Shown here in pieces: positions 35,463-44,183 of a DNA stretch of 64,000 nt (positions are counted from its first letter, which is position 1; each line of letters opens with the position of its first letter). A program made the position numbers and the translations under genes. Under the pieces are notes generated by a model. It had not been told where the DNA came from. It ran no database searches and was given only the letters and a program-made list of their open reading frames with translations. This DNA comes from Andeanibacterium sp036384795 (lineage in GTDB: Bacteria; Pseudomonadota; Alphaproteobacteria; Sphingomonadales; Sphingomonadaceae), in NCBI GenBank assembly GCA_036384795.1, contig DASVLP010000075.1, forward strand, positions 1 to 64,000. The letters run 5' to 3'.

Positions 35463-36100
35463 GCGACCTCGGCACCCGGCCGCTGGTGGTCACCGATTGC
35501 GACGAAGTGCTGCTGCACATGGTCGCGCACTTCCGCGACTATCTGGGCGCAGAACACGGGGTCGATTTTCACTGGCAGGGCGGCCATTTCGCCGACGCGA
35601 TGCGCTGGCGCGAAACCGGCGAGCCGCTGGAGGAAGCCGAGATGTGGCGCCTCCTGAACCTGTTCTTCGACACCGAGATGCATCGCCAGACCCCGATCGA
35701 AGGCGCGGTCGGCGCGATCCGCAAGCTGGGCGAGATCGCCGATGTGGTCGTGCTGACCAACCTGATGGACCACCGCCTGCAACTGCGCGCGGCCCAGCTC
35801 GCCGCGCATGGGATCCACGCGCGGGTCTACACCAACCAGGGGCCCAAGGGCCCGGCGCTGAAGGCAATCATCGCGGAATTCCGGCCGAGCCGCACGGTGT
35901 TCATCGACGACATCGCCCAGCACCACGCCTCGGCGGCGCAGGACGTGCCGGAAACGATCCGGCTGCATCTGTGCGGCGAGCCGCTGCTCGCGCCGCATAT
36001 CGAGTGTGCCCACCTGGCGGGCCATGCGCACGCGCGGATCGACCGCTGGGCGGAGGCCTTGCCCTGGCTGCTCGAACGGTTGCAAGAGGAGGACGGATGA
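35459..36100 (+). CDS. HAD-superfamily hydrolase
   Basis: 213 residues. Haloacid-dehalogenase fold: motif I at VVTDCDEVLLHMV (Asp-Cys-Asp, so the nucleophile and acid are D14 and D16), motif II VVLTNLMD, Lys near NQGPKGPALKAII and motif IV FIDDIAQHH. A phosphatase with unknown substrate. Overlaps DUF3572 upstream and RidA downstream by 4 bases each, so the run DUF3572-HAD-RidA-GDPD is one operon. Confidence 0.85.
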   Translation: MSDLGTRPLVVTDCDEVLLHMVAHFRDYLGAEHGVDFHWQGGHFADAMRWRETGEPLEEAEMWRLLNLFFDTEMHRQTPIEGAVGAIRKLGEIADVVVLTNLMDHRLQLRAAQLAAHGIHARVYTNQGPKGPALKAIIAEFRPSRTVFIDDIAQHHASAAQDVPETIRLHLCGEPLLAPHIECAHLAGHAHARIDRWAEALPWLLERLQEEDG

Positions 36101-36558
36101 CTATCGAAGCGCGTCTTGCGGAGCTTGGGATCGTGCTGCCCGAGCCTGCCGCCCCGGTGGCGGCGTATGTGCCGGTCGTGGTGGCTGGCGGGCTGGCGCA
36201 TATCTCGGGGCAACTGCCGTTCATCGACGGCAAGCTGGTGACCGGGCGGCTGGGCGAGGACGTATCGCTCGAGGATGGCGCCGCCGCGGCGCGCGCGTGC
36301 GCCCTGATGATCCTCGCGCAGGCGAAAGCCGCGCTCGGCTCGCTCGAGCGGGTCGAGCGGGTGGTGAAGCTGGGCGCGTTCGTCAATTCGGCGGCCGCCT
36401 TCACCGACCAGCCCAAAGTCGCCAACGGTGCGTCCGAGCTGATGGTGCAAGTGTTCGGCGAGGCGGGCCGCCACGCGCGCAGCGCGGTCGGCGTGCCGGT
36501 GCTGCCGCTCGGCGCCGCGGTCGAAGTGGACGCGATCGTAAGTGTTCGCAGCGCTTGA
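36097..36558 (+). CDS. RidA family (YjgF/YER057c) protein
   Basis: 153 residues, the longer RidA branch. Hydrolyses reactive enamines or imines made by PLP enzymes to ketones and ammonia. VAGGLAHISGQLPFIDGKL, VVKLGAFVNSAAAFTDQ and HARSAVGVPVLPLGAAVEVDAI show the trimer-interface segments and the catalytic Arg near HARSAVG. Starts inside the last bases of the HAD gene (ATGA) and its own end overlaps the start of the GDPD gene by 17 bases. Confidence 0.88.
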   Translation: MTIEARLAELGIVLPEPAAPVAAYVPVVVAGGLAHISGQLPFIDGKLVTGRLGEDVSLEDGAAAARACALMILAQAKAALGSLERVERVVKLGAFVNSAAAFTDQPKVANGASELMVQVFGEAGRHARSAVGVPVLPLGAAVEVDAIVSVRSA

Positions 36559-37303
36559 CCGGCTACTCGCTCCGGCTCCCGGGCCGGTGCGGATCGCCTG
36601 GCTGAGCGGCGCGCAATTCGCGCATCGCGGATTGCACGGCGGCGGGGTGCCGGAAAACTCGCTCTCCGCCGCGTCGGCGGCGATCGCCCGGGGGCTCGGC
36701 ATCGAATGCGATGTGCAGAAAAGCCGCGACGGCACCGCGATGGTGTTCCACGACTGGGAGCTCGACCGGCTGACGGCCGAGCACGGCGAACTGTCGGCGC
36801 GCACCGCGGCAGCGCTCGGCCAGGTCATGCTCACCGGCAGCAGCGATCGCATCCCCACTTTGCGCGAACTGCTCGATCTCGTGCGCGGCCGGGTGCCGCT
36901 GCTGATCGAGATCAAGGCGAAGCGCGAGAAGCGCCCGGCGCCGCTGTGCCTCACGGTGCGGCGGGTGCTCGAAGGCTATCGCGGGCCGCACGCGGTGATG
37001 AGCTTCGATCCGCGCGTCGGCCACTGGTTCCGGCGGCACTCGCCGCACACCACGCGCGGGCTGATCGTCAGCGAAGAGGATAAGCGCACGTTTCCCTGGC
37101 ACGTCTATCGCCACTGGTGCCTGTGGCATGCGAAGCCCGATTTCCTGGCCTACGACGTGCGCGATTTTCCGAGCCGCTTCGCCGCCGCGCAGCGCGCGCG
37201 GGGGATTCCGGTGCTGACCTGGACGGTCGGTTCGGCCGCGCTGCGCAAGGTCGCGGCCGAATATGCCGACGCGCCGATTGCCGAAGGAGCGGGCGTTTCC
37301 TAA
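36542..37303 (+). CDS. Glycerophosphodiester phosphodiesterase
   Basis: 253 residues. FAHRGLHGGGVPENSLSA carries the catalytic His-Arg and Glu-Asn of the GDPD barrel, IECDVQKSRDG the metal Glu and Asp, and VFHDWELDRLTA the second His. It cleaves glycerophosphodiesters to glycerol-3-phosphate and an alcohol, or acts on lysophospholipids. The start is a GTG at 36542 inside the RidA gene. No signal peptide, so a cytoplasmic enzyme. Confidence 0.9.
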   Translation: MFAALDRLLAPAPGPVRIAWLSGAQFAHRGLHGGGVPENSLSAASAAIARGLGIECDVQKSRDGTAMVFHDWELDRLTAEHGELSARTAAALGQVMLTGSSDRIPTLRELLDLVRGRVPLLIEIKAKREKRPAPLCLTVRRVLEGYRGPHAVMSFDPRVGHWFRRHSPHTTRGLIVSEEDKRTFPWHVYRHWCLWHAKPDFLAYDVRDFPSRFAAAQRARGIPVLTWTVGSAALRKVAAEYADAPIAEGAGVS

Positions 37304-37313
37304 GTTTGCCCCA

Positions 37314-38465
37314 ATGAGCGCCGAGTCCACGATCACCGCCCGCATCGCCCCGGCGGTGGGATCGCTGCCAGCGGATCAGTGGGACGCGCTCGCCGGGGCG
37401 GACAATCCGTTCGTCAGCCACGCGTTCCTGACCGCGCTCGAGGATTCGGGCAGCGTCGGCAAAGGCACTGGCTGGAGCGCGCTGCCGATCACGATCGAGG
37501 GCCCAGCCAAAAATGGTGACGGCCGGCTGGCGGCGGCGCTGCCGGCCTACATCAAGACCCACAGCCAGGGCGAATACGTGTTCGATCACGGCTGGGCGGA
37601 CGCCTGGCACCGCGCGGGCGGCGAGTATTATCCCAAGCTCCAGATCGCGGTGCCGTTCACCCCGGCGACGGGGCCGCGGGTGCTGCTCGACGACCTCACG
37701 CTTGCGGCGCCGCTGCTGCGCGCGGCCGAGACGGTGTGCGCGAACCACGGGTTCTCATCGGCCCACGCGACGTTCATCGAACCCGCGCAACTCCCGCTGT
37801 TCGAGGCAGCCGGGTGGTTGCCGCGCAGCGACATCCAGTTCCACTGGCACAACCGCGGCTACCGCACGTTCGACGATTTCCTCGCGCAGCTCTCCTCGCG
37901 CAAGCGCAAGGCGATCCGCAAGGAGCGCGAGGCGGCGCAGCAGGGCGTCGAAATCCGCGCGTTATCCGGCGATGAAATCCGCCCCGAGCACTGGGACGCG
38001 TTCTGGGAATTCTACCAGGACACCGGCTCGCGCAAATGGGGGCACCCGTATCTGACCCGCGAGGCGTTCGACTTGTTCGGCGAGCGCTTGGGCGAGAAGA
38101 TCCTGCTGGTGCTGGCGTTCGTCGATGGCGAGCCGATCGCCGGGGCGCTCAACTTCATCGGCGGGAGCGCGCTTTACGGGCGCTACTGGGGCTGCACCTT
38201 CGACAAGCCGTTCCTGCATTTCGAGCTCTGCTATTACCAGGCGATCGACGCGGCGATCGCGCGCGGGCTAAAGCGGGTGGAGGCGGGCGCGCAAGGCGGG
38301 CACAAGCTGGCGCGAGGCTACGAGCCGGTGAAGACCTGGTCGGCGCACTGGATCGCCGATCCGGGGTTCCGCGAGGCGGTGCGCGATTTTCTCGAGCGCG
38401 AACGCGCGGGTGTCGCGGCGGACCAGCTCTATCTCGGCGAACGGACGCCCTTCAGGAAGGGCTGA
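37314..38465 (+). CDS. GNAT/FemAB-like acyltransferase (peptidogalycan type, PF04339)
   Basis: 383 residues. FVSHAFLTALEDSGSVG near the start, YVFDHGWADAWHRAGGEYYPKLQ and SSRKRKAIRKERE in the middle, and LHFELCYYQAIDAAIARGLKRVEAG at the end match the family once called DUF482, GNAT-like enzymes related to FemAB aminoacyl transferases. Substrate unknown. ATG at 37314 begins 10 bases after the GDPD stop; the upstream frame to 37263 is a shadow of that gene. Same operon as HAD, RidA and GDPD. Confidence 0.87.
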   Translation: MSAESTITARIAPAVGSLPADQWDALAGADNPFVSHAFLTALEDSGSVGKGTGWSALPITIEGPAKNGDGRLAAALPAYIKTHSQGEYVFDHGWADAWHRAGGEYYPKLQIAVPFTPATGPRVLLDDLTLAAPLLRAAETVCANHGFSSAHATFIEPAQLPLFEAAGWLPRSDIQFHWHNRGYRTFDDFLAQLSSRKRKAIRKEREAAQQGVEIRALSGDEIRPEHWDAFWEFYQDTGSRKWGHPYLTREAFDLFGERLGEKILLVLAFVDGEPIAGALNFIGGSALYGRYWGCTFDKPFLHFELCYYQAIDAAIARGLKRVEAGAQGGHKLARGYEPVKTWSAHWIADPGFREAVRDFLERERAGVAADQLYLGERTPFRKG

Positions 38466-38502
38466 CCGAAATTCATTCGGCTGCGATTGGGATATACCGG
38501 CT

Positions 38503-38844
38503 TCAGGCGGCTTTGCGCCCGGTCGAGGCGAGCCATTCGCGGGCCCGACGCTGGGCTTCGGCGATCTCGCGGGCGGTCATCTCCTCGGAAACGTCGGCTC
38601 GGCACCACGCCGCTTCGTCGTGTCCTTGCGCGGCGGCGAGGTTGAACCACTTGTGCGCCTCGATTAGGTCGCAAGTCGCCCCGTGGCTGCCGGTCGAGAA
38701 AGCGACCCCGAGGTCGAAATAAGCGCTGACGTCGCCCGCCGCGGCGGCCGCAAGGCACTTCGCGACCAGCATGTCCTTGCCCGGCGCCGTGCGGCTGTCC
38801 GCCGGGAAGGCGGCCCCGCTCTGGCTGATGACCCGAATGTCCAT
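38503..38844 (-). CDS. Short Sel1-like repeat protein
   Basis: 113 residues. One full Sel1-like helix pair is seen: DVSAYFDLGVAFSTG and CDLIEAHKWFNLAAAQGHDEAAWCRADV. It should be a helical adaptor with unknown partners. No signal peptide. The start at 38844 lies in the 317-base divergent region shared with dksA (38845-39161), where the only clear element is a possible dksA promoter at 39038-39066. Confidence 0.8.
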   Translation of the reverse strand: MDIRVISQSGAAFPADSRTAPGKDMLVAKCLAAAAAGDVSAYFDLGVAFSTGSHGATCDLIEAHKWFNLAAAQGHDEAAWCRADVSEEMTAREIAEAQRRAREWLASTGRKAA

Positions 38845-39037
38845 GTCCGTACCCCCTGTCCCCAAATATCGTGCGGCACTGTGCCGCTGCGGGACGGAAC
38901 ATCGGTCGCTTATGGTCAACAAAGAGTTAACGCTGCGAAAATAATCGGTGCGCGCGGCTTTCGGCGGCCCCGCGCCCGGCCGGTTAGGCCGGGCTTCAGA
39001 CTCGGGGGATTAGAGGCTCGAGGCACTTTATTGCCGC

Positions 39038-39066
39038 TTGTGCCCGCTTGGGCCTCCACGTATAGG
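39038..39066 (+). promoter_or_regulatory. Possible sigma-70-like promoter of dksA
   Basis: TTGTGC (39038-39043) and TATAGG (39061-39066) are separated by 17 bases and lie about 95 bases before the dksA start codon. It is the best such pair in the intergenic region, but the rest of that region (38845-39037 and 39067-39161) shows only GC-rich hairpins such as GCCGGTTAGGCCGGC and no other feature. Confidence 0.3.
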
Positions 39067-39161
39067 CGCGCTACCCAGCCGGACGACGCCACCGGGAAAA
39101 CCCGGGGCGAGCAGGGGAATTGCCGGTTCCAGGGGGAGTGGATTGGAACGGAGTACCTTGG

Positions 39162-39620
39162 ATGGCTTCGGCTGCCGGTGACGAAATCGATATTCTGGCC
39201 AAGGCAAGGCGGTCGCTCGACAGCGACTACACCCCTTCTGAAGACGAAGACTACATGAACGAGCGGCAGCTCGATTATTTTCGTCTGCTGCTGCTCGAAT
39301 GGAAGCGCTCGATCCTCTCCGCGGCCGAAGGAACGCTCCAGTCGCTCCAGGACGGGCCGATCCGCGAATCCGATTTGAACGACCGCGCGTCGAGCGAAAC
39401 CGACTGGGGGATCGAACTGCGCACCCGCGACCGTCAGCGCAAGCTGATCGCCAAGATCGATTCGGCGCTGCGCCGCATCGACCAGCACGAATACGGCTAT
39501 TGCGAGGTGACCGGCGATCCGATCGGGATCAAGCGCCTGATCGTCCGCCCGATCGCCACGATGACGGTGGAAGCGCAGGAAGCGCACGAGCGGCGGGAAA
39601 AGATCTCCCGCGACGACTGA
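39162..39620 (+). CDS. dksA: RNA polymerase-binding transcription factor DksA
   Basis: 152 residues. Long N-terminal coiled coil (ERQLDYFRLLLLEWKRSI onward, DGPIRESDLNDRASSETDW with the acidic tip DxxDxA-like DLNDRAS) and a zinc-finger-like region YGYCEVTGDPIGIKRLIVRPIAT. Three of the four zinc Cys are replaced (C-T, T, A), the low-cysteine form found in alphaproteobacteria. It acts with ppGpp at promoters. ATG at 39162 is preceded by GGAACGGAG; an earlier ATG-like start at 39120 is less likely. Confidence 0.92.
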   Translation: MASAAGDEIDILAKARRSLDSDYTPSEDEDYMNERQLDYFRLLLLEWKRSILSAAEGTLQSLQDGPIRESDLNDRASSETDWGIELRTRDRQRKLIAKIDSALRRIDQHEYGYCEVTGDPIGIKRLIVRPIATMTVEAQEAHERREKISRDD

Positions 39621-39778
39621 GCGCAGGCGGACGGCAGGCCGTTTTCGCCCGCAGACGCGGTTAAAGCTTTGTTTGCCAGTCGCGCGTTAGGAATGCACAG
39701 CCGGGGCCCGAGGCTGACGGCGATGTTCGCGTGCCGAAGCTCCCTTGGCTCACAGCAATTGGGTTTGTCCGCAGTACG

Positions 39779-40153
39779 ATGACCAACGTCGATACCCGCC
39801 AGCTGTCTCGTGACAGCCTGTTTCTCTTGGCCAACCTGAAGGTCGAGGGCGATCCGGGCGAGAACGAATATCGCGTGAAGGTGCGCAACCTTTCGTCCGG
39901 CGGGATGATGGCCGAAGGCGCGGTCAAAGTCGCGCGCGGCGCCCGGGTCAGCGTCGAATTGCGCAACATCGGCTGGGTGGACGGCTCGGTCGCGTGGAAA
40001 GCCGATGACCGGTTCGGGATCGCGTTCATCGACGAGATCGACCCGCTGCTCGCGCGGGGCAACCCGCCCGCCGGCACGACCGAGATTCCGCGCTTCGCGC
40101 GCGCGCCCTTGGCGGGCCAGCAGTTCTCTCGCGACAAGCTGCGCAAGATCTGA
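39779..40153 (+). CDS. PilZ-domain protein
   Basis: 124 residues. RVKVRNLSSGGMMAEG and WVDGSVAWKADDRFGIAFID form a PilZ barrel; the N-terminal TRQLSRDSLFLLANLKV replaces the usual RxxxR arginines with RQLSRDS, so only one or two Arg of the c-di-GMP site are in place. It may still bind c-di-GMP or be a degenerate member. A diguanylate cyclase gene lies 20 kb away. The start at 39779 omits a shadow extension to 39731. Confidence 0.85.
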   Translation: MTNVDTRQLSRDSLFLLANLKVEGDPGENEYRVKVRNLSSGGMMAEGAVKVARGARVSVELRNIGWVDGSVAWKADDRFGIAFIDEIDPLLARGNPPAGTTEIPRFARAPLAGQQFSRDKLRKI

Positions 40154-40217
40154 TCCGATCCGATTTCCCGCCGGCGCCATTGATGGCCGCCGCGGCAAGG
40201 CTTACCAGTTTGCGGCG

Positions 40218-41687
40218 ATGAACCGCTGCCTGTGCCTCCTCGCGCTCCCGCTGGCGCTGCCGCTGGCCGCGTGCGGCCACGACAGCGAAGGGGCGCTGGC
40301 GATCGCGGTGGTCGGCTCGGCGGACGATCCGTTCGAGCAGGGCGTGCGGCTCTCGACCGGCGGACAGCTCGTCCGCGCCGCGACTGCGGAAGGGCTCGTC
40401 GGCCGCGACGGCCAGGGGCAAGTGACCTCGGCCCTCGCCGATCGCTGGATCGTCACCGACGACGGCACGAGCTACATCTTCCGGCTGCGCGAAGGAACCT
40501 GGCCCGACGGCAGCGATCTCACCGGCGACAGCGCACGCGATGCGCTGCGCCGCGCGATGCGCCGGCTTTCCGGCACCTCGTTCGGTCTCGATCTCGCGCA
40601 GATCGCCGACGTTCGGGCGATGGCCGGGCGGGTGATCGAAATTCGCCTGAAAGGGCCGATGCCGGATTTCCTCCAGCTGCTCGCCCAGCCCGAGCTGGCG
40701 CTCGAGCACGGCGGGCACGGCACCGGGCCGATGCGGCTCGAGCGCAAGGACGGCGTCGCAGTACTCTCGATGACACCGCCCGAAGATCGCGGCCAGCCGC
40801 AGCGCGCCGGGTGGAAGCGCACTGTCCGCCCGTTGCACGTGCGGGGAATGTCGGCCGAGACGGCGATCAAGCTGTTCGACGACGGCGGCGTCGACGTGGT
40901 GCTCGGCGGCCAGATCGAGAGCCTGCCGCTCGCCGATACCGGCCCGCTGTCCCGCGGCACGGTCCGGCTCGACCCGGCGATCGGCCTGTTCGGGCTTCAG
41001 GTGCGCCGCGCCGACGGCTTCCTCGCCGATCCGGCCAACCGCGAAGCGGTGGCGATGGCGATCGACCGGGACGGCCTGATCGAGCCGTTCAACGTCGGCG
41101 GTTGGGAGCCGACCTCTCGGATTGTCGCGCCGGGCCTTGCCGGCGACCTTGGCACGATCGGCGAGCGCTGGGCGGAGATGACGCTCGCACAGCGGCGCGC
41201 GGCCGCTGCGCAACGGGTCGCGGCCTGGACGAAGGCGAACAAGGGACAACCGCTCACGCTGACGATCGAGCTTCCCGCAGGGCCCGGCGCCGACATCCTG
41301 TTCGAGCGGCTGGCGAGCGACTTGCGCGCCATCGGCATCGTGCTCGGCCGGCCCGACAAAGGGCGCGACGGCGACCTGGTGCTGGTCGACCGGGTCGCGC
41401 GCTATCCGGGCGCGCGCTGGTTCCTGAACCAGTTCAACTGCGCGCTGCGGGCGGGCGTGTGCTCGCAAGCGGCCGACCGCCTGGTGGCCGAGGCGGTGGC
41501 TAGCGAAGACCCCGCCGAGACCGCCGCGATGCTTGCCGAGGCCGAGGCCGAGCTCACCCAGACCAACGGCTACATTCCGTTCGGGGCGCCGGTGCGCTTC
41601 TCGCTGGTGCGCGCCGGGATCGACGGGTTCTCGGCGAACCAGTGGGCGTTCCACCCGTTGCCGCCGTTCGCCACGCTGTCGCGTTAG
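40218..41687 (+). CDS. Solute-binding lipoprotein of a peptide ABC transporter (SBP family 5)
   Basis: 489 residues. Lipobox LAAC at about residue 18 after a signal peptide beginning MNRCLCLLA, then a periplasmic binding protein fold: TAEGLVGRDGQGQVTSALADRWIV, YIFRLREGTWPDGSDLT and AIDRDGLIEPFN are the family 5 motifs. No permease or ATPase gene is next to it, so it stands alone and its ligand is unknown. It is followed on the opposite strand by the HNH gene. Confidence 0.9.
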   Translation: MNRCLCLLALPLALPLAACGHDSEGALAIAVVGSADDPFEQGVRLSTGGQLVRAATAEGLVGRDGQGQVTSALADRWIVTDDGTSYIFRLREGTWPDGSDLTGDSARDALRRAMRRLSGTSFGLDLAQIADVRAMAGRVIEIRLKGPMPDFLQLLAQPELALEHGGHGTGPMRLERKDGVAVLSMTPPEDRGQPQRAGWKRTVRPLHVRGMSAETAIKLFDDGGVDVVLGGQIESLPLADTGPLSRGTVRLDPAIGLFGLQVRRADGFLADPANREAVAMAIDRDGLIEPFNVGGWEPTSRIVAPGLAGDLGTIGERWAEMTLAQRRAAAAQRVAAWTKANKGQPLTLTIELPAGPGADILFERLASDLRAIGIVLGRPDKGRDGDLVLVDRVARYPGARWFLNQFNCALRAGVCSQAADRLVAEAVASEDPAETAAMLAEAEAELTQTNGYIPFGAPVRFSLVRAGIDGFSANQWAFHPLPPFATLSR

Positions 41688-41699
41688 CCGCTCGCCACG

Positions 41700-42308
41700 C
41701 TAGGCTTCGAGCTCGATGTCCCAGTACAGCCAGTCGCGCCAGGTTTCGTGCAGGTAGTTCGGCGGGAAGCTCTTGCCGTGCTGCTGCAGCTGCCAGCTCG
41801 TCGGCCGGATCGGCGGCACCAGCAGCGGCATGCGCGCCTGGCGCGGCGTGCGCCCGCCCTTCTTCATGTTGCATGGCGCGCACGCGGTCGCGACATTCTC
41901 CCACGTGGTCCGGCCGCCCAGGCGGCGCGGGATAACATGGTCGAACGTCAGCTGCTGCGGGCTGCCGCAGTACTGGCACGCGAAGCGATCGCGCAGGAAC
42001 ACGTTGAAGCGGGTGAACGCGGGAAACTCGCTCGGCTTCACGAACTGGCGCAGCGCGATCACCGAGGGGATCTGCATGTCGAGCGAGGGCGAATGGACCT
42101 GCCGGTCGTAGCTTTCGACGATGTCGACCCGCTCGAGGAACACCGCCTTGATCGCGGTCTGCCACGGCCAAAGGCTCAACGGATAGTACGACAGCGGCGT
42201 GTAGTCGGCGTTGAGCACCAGCGCCGGGCAGTTCTCGAGCCGCCTCAGCGGGTCTTCCTCGGCGCTGCGGAACCGCGCCGCCCGGTCGATCAGTTCGGCC
42301 CTGAACAC
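41700..42308 (-). CDS. HNH endonuclease family protein
   Basis: 202 residues. The HNH core is FACQYCGSPQQLTFDHVIPRRLGG followed by WENVATACAPCNMKKG, with the two CxxC zinc pairs and the catalytic His. The first 90 residues (DPLRRLENCPALVLNADYTPLSYYPLSLW) are highly conserved in related chromosomal HNH proteins of unknown role. The GTG at 42308 is preferred because AAGGAGG lies 10 bases before it and relatives begin with similar FxxELIDR; the ATG at 42344 lacks a site. Confidence 0.9.
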   Translation of the reverse strand: MFRAELIDRAARFRSAEEDPLRRLENCPALVLNADYTPLSYYPLSLWPWQTAIKAVFLERVDIVESYDRQVHSPSLDMQIPSVIALRQFVKPSEFPAFTRFNVFLRDRFACQYCGSPQQLTFDHVIPRRLGGRTTWENVATACAPCNMKKGGRTPRQARMPLLVPPIRPTSWQLQQHGKSFPPNYLHETWRDWLYWDIELEA

Positions 42309-42430
42309 CTGGTGCCGTCCTCCTTGATGTCCGGGTTCGAGCATTTGCCCGCGAAAGCGTCAACCCTGTTACAAATTGCGATTGCACAGCTTTTTTGCTC
42401 AACCACGCCGGTGGCAACCCCGATTTTCCG

Positions 42431-43276
42431 ATGATCGTCACCCGCTTCGCGCCCAGCCCGAACGGCTCGCTGCATCTCGGCCATGCCTATTCGGCGATCG
42501 TCGCCCACGATCTGGCGACAGGCCGCGGCGGGCGGTTCCTGCTCAGGATCGAGGATATCGACGGGGTGCGCAGCCGCCCGGAACTGGCCGAGGAGTTCCG
42601 CGCGGACCTCGCCTGGCTCGGGCTCGAATGGGGCGAAGTCGCCGCGCAATCGACCAGGCTGGCGACCTATCGCGCGGCCGCGGAACGGCTCAGGCAAGCG
42701 GGCCTTCTCTATCCCTGCCGCTGCACCCGCGCCGAGATCGCCGCGGCGGCGAGCGTGATCGGGCCCGAGGGCCCGCTCTACCCCGGGACCTGCAAGGGCC
42801 GGGGGATCGATCCCACGGGCGACATCGCGTGGCGGCTCGACACCGCCGAGGCGCTCCGGCGCACCGGGCCGCTCGAATGGACCGACGAGCGCGCGGGCGT
42901 CCAACCGGCGCGGCCCGAGCTGTTCGGCGATCCGGTGTTGCTGCGCAAGGAAGCTCCGGCGAGCTACCACCTCGCGGCGACCCTCGACGATGCGGCCGAC
43001 GGGGTCACGCTGGTGACGCGGGGGATGGACTTGTTCCCCGCGAGCCATCTCCACCGCCTGTTGCAGGCGCTGCTCGGCCTGCCGGTGCCGACCTGGCATC
43101 ACCACCCGCTGCTGCTCGATTCCGCGGGCCGCAAGCTCGCCAAGCGCCGCGGTTCCCCCTCGCTCGCCGATCGCCGCCGCGCCGGGGAAGACGGGCGCGC
43201 GTTCGCCGCGGCGCTGAGGGCCGGCCGCCTGCCGGCTGGCATTTCGTTCGGCGAACCTCTAGATAGCCGGACATGA
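42431..43276 (+). CDS. gluQ: Glutamyl-Q tRNA(Asp) synthetase
   Basis: 281 residues. A truncated glutamyl-tRNA synthetase that attaches Glu to queuosine in tRNA(Asp). HIGH-like motif APSPNGSLHLGHAYSA, the zinc site (CRCTRAE and later YPGTC) and the KMSKS-like GRKLAKRRGS are visible; the anticodon-binding domain of GluRS is missing, as expected. Its stop overlaps the start of the HIG1 gene (ATGA). Upstream the HNH gene is divergent. Confidence 0.94.
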   Translation: MIVTRFAPSPNGSLHLGHAYSAIVAHDLATGRGGRFLLRIEDIDGVRSRPELAEEFRADLAWLGLEWGEVAAQSTRLATYRAAAERLRQAGLLYPCRCTRAEIAAAASVIGPEGPLYPGTCKGRGIDPTGDIAWRLDTAEALRRTGPLEWTDERAGVQPARPELFGDPVLLRKEAPASYHLAATLDDAADGVTLVTRGMDLFPASHLHRLLQALLGLPVPTWHHHPLLLDSAGRKLAKRRGSPSLADRRRAGEDGRAFAAALRAGRLPAGISFGEPLDSRT

Positions 43277-43509
43277 CAGTTCTTCTCGTAATCTTGCTGG
43301 TGGGCCTGATGGCCATGGTCGTCGTTTCGCTGGTCCGCGGGATCGCGGCCTTTCTCCAGACCACCCGGGCGGACATCGACAAAGGCGGCGACGGGAACTT
43401 GCGCGAGCTGCAGCTCAAGCAGAACCGGATGATGTTCTCGCGGATCAAGTACCAGGCGCTGGCGATCGTGGTGATCGCGATCCTGCTGGCGTTCAAAGGG
43501 CACGGCTGA
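43273..43509 (+). CDS. HIG1-domain small membrane protein
   Basis: 78 residues with two transmembrane helices: TVLLVILLVGLMAMVVVSLV at the start and YQALAIVVIAILLAF at the end, joined by a loop with LQLKQNRMMFSRIKYQ, the HIG1 (hypoxia-induced gene 1) signature. Eukaryotic relatives support respiratory supercomplexes; bacterial ones are twin-TM proteins of the cytoplasmic membrane with unknown role. Coupled to gluQ upstream and 31 bases before the adenosyltransferase gene. Confidence 0.82.
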   Translation: MTVLLVILLVGLMAMVVVSLVRGIAAFLQTTRADIDKGGDGNLRELQLKQNRMMFSRIKYQALAIVVIAILLAFKGHG

Positions 43510-43540
43510 TTGCCGGCCTTCGCGCCGCGGGGGAGGGGAC

Positions 43541-44119
43541 ATGGTGAAGCTGAACCGGATCTACACCCGCACGGGTGACGACGGGACCACGCGGCTTGCC
43601 GACAGCTCGCGCCTGGCCAAATCGTCGGCGCGGATCGAAGCGATCGGCGCGGTCGACGAAGCCAACTCCGCGCTCGGGCTGCTGGCGGTGTCGCTGGCCG
43701 GACATTCCGCGCGCAAGGCGGTCGCTTCGATCCAGAACGACATGTTCGATCTCGGCGCCGACCTCGCGACGCCTGGCCAGAACTTCGAGCCGAGCGACAT
43801 GGTGCTGCGGATCGTGCCCGATCAGGTGACCGCGCTGGAGCATGCGATCGACGGGCTCAACGTGGAGCTTCCACCGCTGTCGAGCTTCGTCCTGCCCGGC
43901 GGCAGCGAGCAGGCCGCGCGGGCCCACGTCGCGCGCGCCGCGGTGCGCCGGGCCGAACGGGCGATGGTTGCGCTCGGGCTTGCCGAGCCGCTCAATCCGG
44001 CGGGCCTAGCCTACATCAACCGCCTGTCGGACTATCTTTTCGTCCTCGCGCGGGCGCTCAATGCCGCGCAAGGTGGCGACGTGCTCTGGGAACCGGGCGC
44101 CAACCGGCGCGCGCGCTGA
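43541..44119 (+). CDS. Cob(I)alamin adenosyltransferase, PduO type
   Basis: 192 residues. Transfers the adenosyl group of ATP to cob(I)alamin to make coenzyme B12. YTRTGDDGTTRLADSSRLAKSS is the ATP-binding N terminus and AAVRRAERAMVALG with PLNPAGLAYINRLSDYLFVLAR the C-terminal helix bundle. It is the only cobalamin gene in the window and it is not beside a B12-dependent mutase. Belongs to a run gluQ-HIG1-PduO. Confidence 0.93.
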   Translation: MVKLNRIYTRTGDDGTTRLADSSRLAKSSARIEAIGAVDEANSALGLLAVSLAGHSARKAVASIQNDMFDLGADLATPGQNFEPSDMVLRIVPDQVTALEHAIDGLNVELPPLSSFVLPGGSEQAARAHVARAAVRRAERAMVALGLAEPLNPAGLAYINRLSDYLFVLARALNAAQGGDVLWEPGANRRAR

Positions 44120-44183
44120 ACCGACACGGCGCGGGAACGGCCGCTTCGTCTCCTTCGTTGATCGGGGCGAAGGAGAAGCCGAC

